Assembly (NCBI GenBank): GCA_964579245.1
Contig: CAZOFY010000028.1
Span: 1 to 27,466 of the forward strand
Direction: 5' to 3'
Source: Firm-13 sp964579245
GTDB taxonomy: Bacteria; Bacillota; Clostridia; Saccharofermentanales; Saccharofermentanaceae
DNA: 27,466 bases
Made by a program: the position numbers and the translations under genes. Of the stretch, positions 4,531-12,515 are shown piece after piece (position 1 is the first letter of the stretch; every line of letters begins with the position of its first letter). The notes below the pieces were generated by a model. The model saw nothing but the letters and a program-made list of their open reading frames with translations. It was not told the DNA's origin and did no database searches.

Positions 4531-6504
4531 TTATTCTGACTCAATCCGGTTAATCCACTCAAGATACCTGGAATTGTCTGAACTGGTTTGTGCCCTCTTT
4601 TTGCACTTTTCAAACTCATCTGAGCGTAGGTACGTGAAATAAATAAGAGGAAGGAGTTGACTCTTTTCTGCGTCGGTTTGCCCTGCTCGCAGCAACGCAA
4701 GAACGGATCTCTGGTATTCCTTATAAATGTCTGATCCATATGCCTTTGATTTTGTCAGCCCGGAGACAAAAATTGCTTCGAGTACCTGGTTCTGTGGATT
4801 GGCAGACGCAAGCTTCAGACAGCCATTCAGTATATTGCGTTCTCCCCAAATTGTTTTCGCATCAATCATTTTATTCAAGGCTAAAGTCTGAACCAGTGAC
4901 TGACTCAAGGCGACCAGATAGTCTTTCATAATGGCTGCACCGGGAAGAGAGTAGATTCCGGCTCTGGTACTCTCATTCTCTGGGAGTGGAGCTCCCAGCT
5001 TCTCGTGAATAAGAATCAAATGTTCTCTGACACGCAGACCGAAGTCTTCCTTATTTGCTTGAAATTTGATTCTCTCTACGGTATCTTTCTTAACATCGAA
5101 GATTTGTGTCTCTATTTCATATTTACTGCTATCTATATATATGGATCCGGTAAGAACTTTCTCACAGCTATTATTCTCAGCAAGTATTTTCAACTGTTCA
5201 ACGGAAGTGTTCGTTTTCGAGACGACCGGACCTATCCCGGCAGCTACGGGAATAATCACTGTTGGGGCATAGTCAGAAAAAAACAGGGTGCTCTCGTGCA
5301 GCATCAAGGGTAAGCTACGGCTTAAGCGTCCTGCGTCCTCTTCCTTGACCGCCTCTGCCAGTTCACCCTTTGCCGGGGAAAGGTCTGAATAAGATAGGAT
5401 TCCGATTTTTCTCGCATTCTTCTTCTCCGGCAAGAGCCAATCCGGAGAGCAAAGTCCATAGCTCCAAACCGGCTTATCAAACATAGACAGAATGAATTTT
5501 ACATTGGACAGGTTTTTCTGTTCCGCTGATGGCTCTTGCCAAATATTGTTTAATTTCTGCGTCATATCCGTAATAAACGATTGTATATCCAGCCGTTGCA
5601 ATTGCTTGAGTTTATCAAGCAAATCCAGACCTTCCTTTTTCATACCCATTTTGTAATACGACTGTACAAGATTCAGTCCGGTTCGAATATCATCTTTCTC
5701 AGGATGATAAAGGGGCGCGACAAGTTGTATTGCCTCCTTCGGATAACCGAATCTTCCAAGATCTCCGCTGATCCGATATAGGACTCCATTATTGGACTTT
5801 GCATAGTGGATTATTCTATTGTAAAGAGACATTGCCGTCTCAAGGTTTTTTTGTTCGAGAAATAATGCGGCCAGGTACACCTGTGGTAACCAGCTTCCCT
5901 CTATTTCACTTGCTTTTTTCAGCATTTCCGGAACCCTCTGTGCACCGAACTTTTCTTTCTGGCGAAGGACCCACCATGGTAATCCATTCTCTTGATTCGG
6001 ATCAATGCAAAGAGCTTCCCACAATGTCTTTTCTGTCTCTTCATATTTTCCCTGCTCAAAATAGACCTTTGCCAGATTCGTCAGAATGATTCCTGTCCTT
6101 CCATACTTCTCGATATAGGCCATAAGCTCTTGCTCGGCTTCATCAATCTGGTTGGTTTTCATGTAAACAATGGCAAGAACAGTGCTGCCTCGCTCCTCGA
6201 TTTTGTCGATTTCTTTTAATCGACGAGCAGCGTCCTGTACGGCCTCCGAAAAGCCATCCTTGATGGCCTGTATGATAAGACCATACAGGGCATCCGGATC
6301 ATTCCATCTTTGTTTGATCTGATCGGGAAGCACCTGTTGAAACCATTGTTGCTTCAGGATTCGTATCGGCTTACCATCAGCATCGTATAGTTCAACAAAC
6401 TCTCTCTCATCGATTTTTGGAGGGGTTGCGTCCACAGGTGAGATCTCATTCTTCGCTTCTTTTCTCGGTTCAGAATCACGATTTCTTCGATTAAAGATAC
6501 TCAT
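4531..6504 (-). CDS. TPR-repeat protein of unknown function with TolB/FlgO-like middle region
   Basis: This 657-aa protein has no signal peptide and no obvious membrane segment, so it is probably cytosolic. Residues 1-30 are charged and likely disordered. Residues about 85-310 form a TPR-like helical solenoid (for example GIILTNLAKVYFEQGKYEET and the helices around LEQKNLETAMSLYNRIIHYA). Residues about 365-500 read like a TolB-N/FlgO-type module. There RKIGILSYSDLS resembles the LAVLPF start and EKVLTGSIYIDSSKYEIETQ resembles the DYVLEGSV stretch that follows in that fold. The C-terminal 150 residues are helical. I do not recognise a named family and assign no function. The start has a modest AGGAA site about 10 bases upstream. 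It follows parB on the same strand after 198 bases that contain the TGTAACA palindrome shared with the gyrB upstream region. Confidence 0.7.
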   Translation of the reverse strand: MSIFNRRNRDSEPRKEAKNEISPVDATPPKIDEREFVELYDADGKPIRILKQQWFQQVLPDQIKQRWNDPDALYGLIIQAIKDGFSEAVQDAARRLKEIDKIEERGSTVLAIVYMKTNQIDEAEQELMAYIEKYGRTGIILTNLAKVYFEQGKYEETEKTLWEALCIDPNQENGLPWWVLRQKEKFGAQRVPEMLKKASEIEGSWLPQVYLAALFLEQKNLETAMSLYNRIIHYAKSNNGVLYRISGDLGRFGYPKEAIQLVAPLYHPEKDDIRTGLNLVQSYYKMGMKKEGLDLLDKLKQLQRLDIQSFITDMTQKLNNIWQEPSAEQKNLSNVKFILSMFDKPVWSYGLCSPDWLLPEKKNARKIGILSYSDLSPAKGELAEAVKEEDAGRLSRSLPLMLHESTLFFSDYAPTVIIPVAAGIGPVVSKTNTSVEQLKILAENNSCEKVLTGSIYIDSSKYEIETQIFDVKKDTVERIKFQANKEDFGLRVREHLILIHEKLGAPLPENESTRAGIYSLPGAAIMKDYLVALSQSLVQTLALNKMIDAKTIWGERNILNGCLKLASANPQNQVLEAIFVSGLTKSKAYGSDIYKEYQRSVLALLRAGQTDAEKSQLLPLIYFTYLRSDEFEKCKKRAQTSSDNSRYLEWINRIESE

Positions 6505-6557
6505 TTCGCTATTTTTCCTACTCTTGGCATTTTCTTCTCTACTGAGATTTATGCCTG

Positions 6558-6585
6558 CTATTTATGGTTTTGTAACATTGTTATA
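6558..6585. promoter_or_regulatory. TGTAACA palindrome plus CTATTTAT upstream of the TPR gene
   Basis: TGTAACA-T-TGTTAtA (6571-6585) matches the perfect 15-bp palindrome at 10888-10902 except for one base. Both sites have CTATTTAT on the same side (here 6558-6565, gap 5; at gyrB 10873-10880, gap 7). In the minus-strand transcription sense this is palindrome followed by ATAAATAG, an arrangement that could be operator or activator site plus -10. The regulator is unknown. Confidence 0.5.
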
Positions 6586-6656
6586 TGCAATCTGATCCCT
6601 AGCATCATTCGATAATTCTTCATAAATTCATATGCTTGGATCTGGTCAGCGCTCAT
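6558..6656 (-). CDS. possible 32-aa small ORF between parB and the TPR gene
   Basis: On the minus strand a frame from ATG (plus-strand 6656-6654) to TAG encodes 32 residues beginning MSADQIQAYEFMKNYRMMLG. The frame remains open upstream into the end of parB, and its residue mix looks protein-like. No good ribosome site precedes the ATG, and the 3' end coincides with the palindromic regulatory site. It may be the tail of a decayed gene or chance. Confidence 0.2.
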   Translation of the reverse strand: MSADQIQAYEFMKNYRMMLGIRLHITMLQNHK

Positions 6657-6702
6657 AAGGAAAATGCGCGTTCCGTCTTGCCGTCCGGTTGCTATGAGGC
6701 TC

Positions 6703-7590
6703 TCATCGCCTCTCTATAAGCTCCAGCACACGATCCAAATCATCATAATTGAAATACTCAATTATGAGTGTTCCCTTACCCTTTACCTTATCCTTGACCT
6801 TCAATTTACAACGAGTACCGAAAAACTTCGTGATTCTTCTCTCAACATCCTTAGCACTGATAGTAAAGGCTGTGTAATTTCCGTCATCCTGTCCTTTATC
6901 CTGCTTTTCAACAATCTTTGGCTCCATAAGCTTGCGAACGTACTCTTCTGTCTCTCGAACGCTATATTCTTTATTCAGTACGACATCTGCCGCCTTTCTC
7001 TGATCGTCCGGACTGGACAAGGCAAGAAGTGCTCGTGCATGTCCTGCCGAGAGATCTCCGTTACGGATAAAATCTTGTATCGATTCATCGATGGTTATCA
7101 ATCTAACTGTGTTTGCAACTGCTGATCTACTTTTCCCTAATTGCTTGGATAATTTCTCTTGCGTAAGACCGTGTTCCTTCATCAGCCTATCCATGGCATA
7201 GGCCTCTTCAAGCGGATTCAGATCTTGTCTCTGAATATTTTCTATCAGCGCCTGCTCCATCGTCTGAAGATCTGTTAAGTCTCTAATAATTGCAGGAATA
7301 ACTGTCATTCCGGCTAAGCGGCTGGCCCTCCATCGACGTTCTCCGGCTACGATTCGATATCCAGAGCCCTTCTTTACGACAATAATGGGCTGAATAAGTC
7401 CATTCTCCTTTATGGAATCCGCCAATTCCTGAAGACCCTCTTCGTCAAAACGTTTTCTCGGTTGATCGCTGTTTGGATTAATATCGGTAATTTTCAATTC
7501 AACAACGGAATCCTTTAATGTTTCTGGTATTCCTTCTACTGACAAAAGCGCACCCAGTCCTTTTCCCAATCCTTTTGATGAAGGTCCCAT
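6703..7590 (-). CDS. parB: chromosome-partitioning protein ParB (Spo0J)
   Basis: This 295-aa ParB-family CTPase binds parS and spreads to organise the origin and load SMC. The ParB/Srx-like N-terminal domain (about 32-130) has the CTP-binding motif GERRWRA (83-89) and the ENIQRQDLNPLEEA box (116-129). The parS-reading helix-turn-helix follows at about 141-163 (LTQEKLSKQLGKSRSAVANT). The C-terminal dimerisation domain ends the protein. The start is supported by GGAGG seven bases upstream. It follows parA by 34 bases in one operon. Three parS sites lie just upstream of parA (8502-8651). I prefer Spo0J/ParB over the paralogue Noc because it is paired with parA and the sites are parS-type. Confidence 0.96.
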   Translation of the reverse strand: MGPSSKGLGKGLGALLSVEGIPETLKDSVVELKITDINPNSDQPRKRFDEEGLQELADSIKENGLIQPIIVVKKGSGYRIVAGERRWRASRLAGMTVIPAIIRDLTDLQTMEQALIENIQRQDLNPLEEAYAMDRLMKEHGLTQEKLSKQLGKSRSAVANTVRLITIDESIQDFIRNGDLSAGHARALLALSSPDDQRKAADVVLNKEYSVRETEEYVRKLMEPKIVEKQDKGQDDGNYTAFTISAKDVERRITKFFGTRCKLKVKDKVKGKGTLIIEYFNYDDLDRVLELIERR

Positions 7591-7624
7591 TGAAATCCTC
7601 CTTATATAGACGTATGTCTATGTA

Positions 7625-8398
7625 TTATCTGCTTTTTATTGCTCTGGCTACTACTTCTTTTGCTAGTTCATAGTATGCCTTTCCTCCCCGTGACTTTCGA
7701 TCATACTCAGCTATAGATTGTCCAAAGCTCGGAGCTTCAGCCAGTCTTACGTTTCTGGGTATTACGGTCTGAAACACCTTATCCCCGAAGTACGATTTTA
7801 CCTCGCTCGTGACTTGCTTAGTGAGCTGAGTTCTTCCGTCAAACATCGTGATAACGACCCCGAATATACCAATTTGAGGGTTTAAGTGCTTTCTAACGAG
7901 GTTAATTGTGTCTACCAACTGGGTTAACCCCTCCAAGGCATAGTACTCGCCTTGAATTGGAACGATAACACCACTCGAAGCAGCCAATGCGTTAACCGTT
8001 AATAGTCCAAGAGACGGCGGGCAGTCGATTAAGATGTAATCGTATTTCTCCTGAATCTGGTCAATTGCTCTTTTTAGTATCGTTTCTCTTGACATAACGG
8101 ATACTAGCTCGACCTCCGCTCCAGCAAGATCAATATTTGTAGGGCATATATCGAGATTCTTTGTTTTTGACTTGTGAATGATGTCAACTATCGAAACATC
8201 GTTAATTAAAACATCGTATATAGACTCCGAAAGCGCTGGTTTATCGATGCCAAATGCACTTGTCGCATTTCCTTGTGGATCAAGATCGATTACAAGAACT
8301 TTCTTGTGCAATTCTGCAACGAACGCAGCTAAATTGACACAGGTTGTGGTTTTCCCGACTCCACCTTTTTGATTTACGATCGAAAGTACATTTGCCAT
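7625..8398 (-). CDS. parA: chromosome-partitioning ATPase ParA (Soj)
   Basis: This 257-aa protein is a ParA/MinD-type P-loop ATPase of chromosomal size with no N-terminal HTH, as in Soj. It has the deviant Walker A KGGVGKTT (11-18), switch I DLDPQGNAT and the Walker B region YDYILIDCPPSLG. ATP-dependent dimers bind DNA nonspecifically and work with ParB-parS in origin segregation; Soj also controls DnaA. GAGGAAAA precedes the ATG. It opens the parAB operon right after the gyrB terminator, with parS sites in its upstream region. The gidA/gidB genes that often neighbour parAB are absent here. Confidence 0.97.
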   Translation of the reverse strand: MANVLSIVNQKGGVGKTTTCVNLAAFVAELHKKVLVIDLDPQGNATSAFGIDKPALSESIYDVLINDVSIVDIIHKSKTKNLDICPTNIDLAGAEVELVSVMSRETILKRAIDQIQEKYDYILIDCPPSLGLLTVNALAASSGVIVPIQGEYYALEGLTQLVDTINLVRKHLNPQIGIFGVVITMFDGRTQLTKQVTSEVKSYFGDKVFQTVIPRNVRLAEAPSFGQSIAEYDRKSRGGKAYYELAKEVVARAIKSR

Positions 8399-8501
8399 AT
8401 TGTTTTCCTCACAATTTTTGTTTTCTCACTCAATTCTATCAGACTTTGTTGAAATATCATAGGAAATACTGGTATCTTTTCCTCTTTTTGTCTTACAATC
8501 T

Positions 8502-8517
8502 TGTTTCACGTGAAACA
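8502..8517. other. parS: parS site 1
   Basis: TGTTTCACGTGAAACA is a perfect 16-bp palindrome identical to the classical Spo0J/ParB binding site. It lies about 105 bases upstream of parA. Confidence 0.97.
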
Positions 8518-8565
8518 TTTCTGAATTTTTCTCTACTATTTTCTTTCGCCACGATAACATGTAAT

Positions 8566-8581
8566 TGTTTCACGTGGAACA
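8566..8581. other. parS: parS site 2
   Basis: TGTTTCACGTGGAACA differs from the perfect palindrome by one base (A to G in the right arm), a variant accepted by ParB proteins. Its start is 64 bases from that of site 1. Confidence 0.93.
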
Positions 8582-8635
8582 ACTAACAGCTCCGTTAGCG
8601 GATATCGTCCATAATGATGCTTTTCTCCATGTGTT

Positions 8636-8651
8636 TGTTTCACGTGAAACA
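8636..8651. other. parS: parS site 3
   Basis: TGTTTCACGTGAAACA is again a perfect site. Its last base is also the first base of the A-run (T-tract on the minus strand) of the gyrB terminator. Confidence 0.97.
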
Positions 8652-8680
8652 AAAAAGATCCTTTCCGAAAGGAAAGGATC
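8651..8680 (-). terminator. gyrB terminator
   Basis: GATCCTTTCC (8657-8666) and GGAAAGGATC (8671-8680) form a perfect 10-bp stem around GAAA. On the minus strand it is followed by six T residues (8656-8651). It lies 23 bases after the gyrB stop. Confidence 0.92.
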
Positions 8681-8703
8681 TCAATAAGTGACTGATATAT
8701 GAA

Positions 8704-10809
8704 TTAATAATCTGCTTTAGCGTATTTAGCGTTGAGCTGAATGAATTCTCTTCGGGGCTCAACCTTATCTCCCATGAGAAGGGTAAATGCCTCATCAGCC
8801 GCTTGTGCATCATCGATCTTCACTTGCAAGAGTTTACGAGTCTCAGGATTCATTGTAGTTTCCCATAATTGCTCTGAACTCATTTCTCCGAGACCTTTAT
8901 ATCTCTGTAACTTTGGCTCTCTCCATCCGGTCTGCTGTTTAATTTGCTCGACCTCAACTTCATCATACGCATAATATCCTTCATTTCCCTGGTATACTCG
9001 GAAAAGAGGCGGACATGCGATGTAAACATACCCGTTATCAACAAGCGGACGTAAGTATCTGAAGAAGAAGGTAAGAAGAAGGGTGCGGATATGAGAACCG
9101 TCAACATCAGCATCGGCCATGATAATTACCTTGTGGTAACGAAGTCTTGTCTCATCGAAATCCTCTCCGATACCTGCTCCAAGTGCCATAACTACAGGAA
9201 GAAGCTTCTCATTGCCATAGACCTTATCGATTCGAGCCTTCTCGACATTCAACATCTTTCCCCATAGGGGCAGAATCGCTTGATATTTACGCTCTCTGCC
9301 TTGCTTGGCAGAGCCGCCGGCTGAGTCTCCCTCAACAATGAATATTTCACATAATGATGCATCTTTCTCCTGACAATCAGCTAGCTTACCGGGGAGAGAG
9401 TTGGACTCGAAAACGCTCTTTCTACGTGTCAGATCTCTTGCTTTTCTGGCTGCTTCGCGCGCTCTGGAGGCTGATAAGCACTTATCCATGACGATTCTGG
9501 CAATTGCCGGGTTCTCTTCAAGATACTGAGCTAGTTTATCGTTTACAACTTGCTCGACCATGGTTCTTATCTCGGCATTTCCAAGCTTGGACTTTGTTTG
9601 CCCTTCGAATTGTGGTTCAGGAAGCTTTACGCTGATAATAGCTCCAATTCCCTCTCTGGTATCTTCACCCTGCAAATTCTTGTCAGAATCCTTCAGATGC
9701 TTATATTTGCGAGCATAATCATTAACAACCTTTGTCAAAGCGGATCTGAATCCTGTTAAATGCGTTCCGCCTTCTACTGTGGCGATATTATTCGCATAAG
9801 AGTAGACGTTCTCGGCAAAAGAGTCGTTATATTGGATGGCAACCTCTACGAAGCTATCTCCGTTCTTTGCAGCAATATAAATCGGGGGCTTGTGCAGAGC
9901 TTCGCGATGCCGATTCAAGTACTCAACAAAGGAAATAATACCTCCGTCATAATGCAAATTCTTTACAATAGGCTCTTCCTCACGCAGATCCTCAAGATTA
10001 ATCGTAACTTCTCGATTTAAGAAAGCCATCTCACGATATCTGGTGATCATCGTTGCAAAATCAAAGTGTATATCCGGAAATATCTCAGTATCCGGCATAA
10101 AAATCGTCTTTGTTCCGGTATCTGCCGGATCACAGGTGCCTATCACTTCTAGCGGTTGCGATGTTATGCCGCGCTCAAAGCCGATCGCGAATATCTTACC
10201 CTCTCGTCGTACTTCCACCTTCATCCAGGAAGCCAGCGCGTTAACAACAGAGGCTCCTACTCCATGAAGACCGCCTGAGACGCTATATGCTCCTCCGCCG
10301 AATTTACCGCCGGCATGCAGGATCGTATGAACGACTTCTACCGTCGGAATACCCATCTTGGGGTGAATCCCAACCGGAATACCTGATCCGTTATCAATGA
10401 TCGTTACTGATCCATCCTTATTAACTGATACATCGATTGTGTCACACCGTCCCGCCAAGGCCTCATCAACAGAATTGGCTACGATCTCATATACGAGGTG
10501 GTGAAGGCCTCTTATTGTCGTATCACCAATATACATGCCCGGACGCTTTCTGACGGCTTCCAGGCCCTCCAGGACCTGTATATCAGACTCGCTGTATTCC
10601 GATGCATTAGAAGTATCGAATTGATCCTGTCCGGCTGCGGCTCCGGCAAGCTCATCCAGAGAATCCTCTTGATAGTCATCCGTTAATGCCCTCGGATCTT
10701 CGGCCATATTATAAAGGCCGTCGATCGGTTCGGGATCAATACTCCCGGAAGCCTGAACCACCGGTATTTCCTTTGTGTTCTTATCTTCCCGGTCTGCGTG
10801 ATCGCTCAT
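8704..10809 (-). CDS. gyrB: DNA gyrase subunit B
   Basis: This 701-aa protein is the ATPase subunit of gyrase (negative supercoiling, with GyrA). It has the GHKL ATPase N-box YEIVANSVDEALAG, the ATP-lid DNGSGIP, the TOPRIM motifs EGDSAGGSAKQ and DADVDGSHI, and the C-terminal QLWETTMNPETR region. The usual GyrB beginning (Y-x-x-x-DIQVLEGLEAVRKRPGMYIG) does not appear until residue 72, leaving an acidic extension of about 70 residues. The start is credible because AGGAAGGA stands eight bases before the ATG. An alternative at Met35 would still leave an extension. gyrA is not in the window. A palindromic element lies upstream at 10888-10902, and a strong terminator follows. Confidence 0.97.
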   Translation of the reverse strand: MSDHADREDKNTKEIPVVQASGSIDPEPIDGLYNMAEDPRALTDDYQEDSLDELAGAAAGQDQFDTSNASEYSESDIQVLEGLEAVRKRPGMYIGDTTIRGLHHLVYEIVANSVDEALAGRCDTIDVSVNKDGSVTIIDNGSGIPVGIHPKMGIPTVEVVHTILHAGGKFGGGAYSVSGGLHGVGASVVNALASWMKVEVRREGKIFAIGFERGITSQPLEVIGTCDPADTGTKTIFMPDTEIFPDIHFDFATMITRYREMAFLNREVTINLEDLREEEPIVKNLHYDGGIISFVEYLNRHREALHKPPIYIAAKNGDSFVEVAIQYNDSFAENVYSYANNIATVEGGTHLTGFRSALTKVVNDYARKYKHLKDSDKNLQGEDTREGIGAIISVKLPEPQFEGQTKSKLGNAEIRTMVEQVVNDKLAQYLEENPAIARIVMDKCLSASRAREAARKARDLTRRKSVFESNSLPGKLADCQEKDASLCEIFIVEGDSAGGSAKQGRERKYQAILPLWGKMLNVEKARIDKVYGNEKLLPVVMALGAGIGEDFDETRLRYHKVIIMADADVDGSHIRTLLLTFFFRYLRPLVDNGYVYIACPPLFRVYQGNEGYYAYDEVEVEQIKQQTGWREPKLQRYKGLGEMSSEQLWETTMNPETRKLLQVKIDDAQAADEAFTLLMGDKVEPRREFIQLNAKYAKADY

Positions 10810-10872
10810 TTTTACGTTCCTTCCTATTGTTCGAAGTTCTTTATCCCAAATGAATTAAATCTAATAGAATCC

Positions 10873-10902
10873 CTATTTATCAGCATCTGTAACATTGTTA
10901 CA
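10873..10902. promoter_or_regulatory. perfect TGTAACA-T-TGTTACA palindrome upstream of gyrB
   Basis: The 15-bp palindrome at 10888-10902 lies about 80 bases upstream of the gyrB start. In the gyrB sense it directly follows TTGACCG (a possible -35) and precedes ATAAATAG (plus-strand CTATTTAT, 10873-10880). The same combination occurs before the TPR gene at 6558-6585. This suggests a shared regulator of unknown identity. Confidence 0.55.
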
Positions 10903-10922
10903 CGGTCAATCAGGCCATATTT

Positions 10923-11180
10923 CTACTCAAGATGTCCGTTCATTTCTGACATCCGTTTACGAATCGTCGCTGCAGAAATGGGAGAAATATAAATTCTTTC
11001 TACCGTAAGAATGACGGACCTTGGTATATCGTTAGAAATATATTCGATCCTTCCTTCGGCCTCTGCCTTCCTGAGAAAATGAACGGTATCCGTTTGATTC
11101 GGACTAATCGTATCCATATCGAAAATGCCGATGATCAATCGATCTGAAATGGAATACTCTCCTCCAATATGAACGTACAT
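10923..11180 (-). CDS. remB: RemB/YaaB-like small regulator (DUF370 family)
   Basis: This 85-aa protein resembles Bacillus YaaB (RemB), which sits in the same place between recF and gyrB. The start MYVHIGGEYSISDRLIIGIFD, the central PRSVILTVERIYISPIS and the terminal S-x-x-T-x-KKR-like segment fit the family. RemA/RemB proteins are DNA-binding regulators of matrix genes in Bacillus; the role here is inferred by family only. A longer frame begins 12 codons upstream, but GGGGGA eight bases before the ATG at 11180 and family length favour the shorter form. Gaps to recF (72 bases) and gyrB (113 bases) suggest partial operon linkage. Confidence 0.85.
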   Translation of the reverse strand: MYVHIGGEYSISDRLIIGIFDMDTISPNQTDTVHFLRKAEAEGRIEYISNDIPRSVILTVERIYISPISAATIRKRMSEMNGHLE

Positions 11181-11252
11181 GTTCGATTTCCCCCACATGA
11201 CAACCGAAGTCATCATTTGAAAACATACTGAGATTATACCATATTTTGTCCT

Positions 11253-12506
11253 TTACCGTTCTGTTACAGATCCATCCAAGACTTCAAAAAAAGATATTTG
11301 CCGTCCGGCAATCGAACAAACCGGGTCACTCTCACAAGAATCCAGAAGTTCTTTCTCAATAAAATCTCGATCGGTACAGGAGATAAAGACCTGCGAATCC
11401 TCAATGTTCTTGAGAAGGCAGGAACGTCTGTTGCTGTCCAATTCACTGAAGACATCATCCAGAAGTAAAACCGGACTCTCCCCAGTTTGCTCTCGAAGAA
11501 TCATTAATTCTGCAAGCTTCAATGCCAATGCAGCTGAACGCTGTTGTCCCTGTGAGGCAAAAGCTCGAAGGCCGTCACCATCGAGAGAGAGTTCTAAATC
11601 ATCTCTATGCGGACCGATCGAGGTATTACCTTTATCATAATCATCTTGAACGGAGGTTTTCCACCTGTTGAGTAGAGTCTCCTCGATTTCCTGTATATGT
11701 GTATGTGGATCTGTGACTGCTGCTTCCGTCAGAACCCCAGTTACCGTCCTATATCGAACGGCAAGACTCTCTTTGCCCCCTGAAATCTGCTCATGTTTCT
11801 CCTTCGAGAACTTTCGAATTTTCTCAGCAAATACAATTCTCTCAGCAATGATTCGTGATGCTACCTGTGCCAGGGGAAAATCCCATATCTCGACTTCGCT
11901 CTTTTCTAGGTCAGAAAGCATCTGACTTCCTTTCTTCTGCCGAAGAAGCTTGAGAGTCCGATTGCGTTGCATCAGTATCTTCGAATATGTCTGTAGATCA
12001 AAAAAATACATCGGCCGAACCTGTGATATGAGTAGATCCATATATCTTCTGCGGACAGAAGGGCCTTCCTTAATCAGTAACAGATCCTCAGGCGCAAAAA
12101 TGACCGCATGAAAGATACCTATAAAATCGCTGATTCTCTCAAATGGCACGTCATCATGTTCTGCTATCCGTCTTGCCTTCATCAGTCCCGTTGTTGCTTC
12201 CCCGGCGTCTTGAAAGGATAGTGACAGTGTTTCCTCATATCGTGCAGGCCCAATTTCATACTCCAGCTGTCTTCTTCTGGAATTCAGCTGTAATTTTACC
12301 TTGTAATAGCTTTCTCCATGAAAAATCAATTCTCTGTCCTTAGATGTTCTATGTGATCGTGCACAGGCGCACAGATAAACTGCTTCTATCAAATTCGTTT
12401 TGCCTTGTGCGTTTTCTCCGAAAAAAACATTAATAGAAGGCCCAACATGGAGGTCGAGCCTTCTATAATTGCGAAAATTCTCTAAATGAATGGCTGTAAT
12501 ATACAT
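11253..12506 (-). CDS. recF: DNA replication and repair protein RecF
   Basis: This SMC-like ABC ATPase acts with RecO and RecR in loading RecA at gaps. Walker A is GENAQGKTN (30-38) after the typical MYITAIHLENFRNYRRLDL start. The signature ASQGQQRS and Walker B PVLLLDDVFSELD lie in the last third. At 417 aa it is longer than the usual 360-375, with extra residues around 95-125 and at the C-terminus. The ATG lies 9 bases after the dnaN stop, so translation is probably coupled. The S4-domain yaaA gene that sits between dnaN and recF in many Firmicutes is missing. Confidence 0.97.
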   Translation of the reverse strand: MYITAIHLENFRNYRRLDLHVGPSINVFFGENAQGKTNLIEAVYLCACARSHRTSKDRELIFHGESYYKVKLQLNSRRRQLEYEIGPARYEETLSLSFQDAGEATTGLMKARRIAEHDDVPFERISDFIGIFHAVIFAPEDLLLIKEGPSVRRRYMDLLISQVRPMYFFDLQTYSKILMQRNRTLKLLRQKKGSQMLSDLEKSEVEIWDFPLAQVASRIIAERIVFAEKIRKFSKEKHEQISGGKESLAVRYRTVTGVLTEAAVTDPHTHIQEIEETLLNRWKTSVQDDYDKGNTSIGPHRDDLELSLDGDGLRAFASQGQQRSAALALKLAELMILREQTGESPVLLLDDVFSELDSNRRSCLLKNIEDSQVFISCTDRDFIEKELLDSCESDPVCSIAGRQISFFEVLDGSVTER

Positions 12507-12515
12507 TGTGAAAAC

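Noticed and set aside
10888..10902. GlnR/TnrA box
   Set aside because: The GlnR/TnrA consensus TGTNA-N7-TNACA is 17 bases; this palindrome is 15 with a one-base centre.
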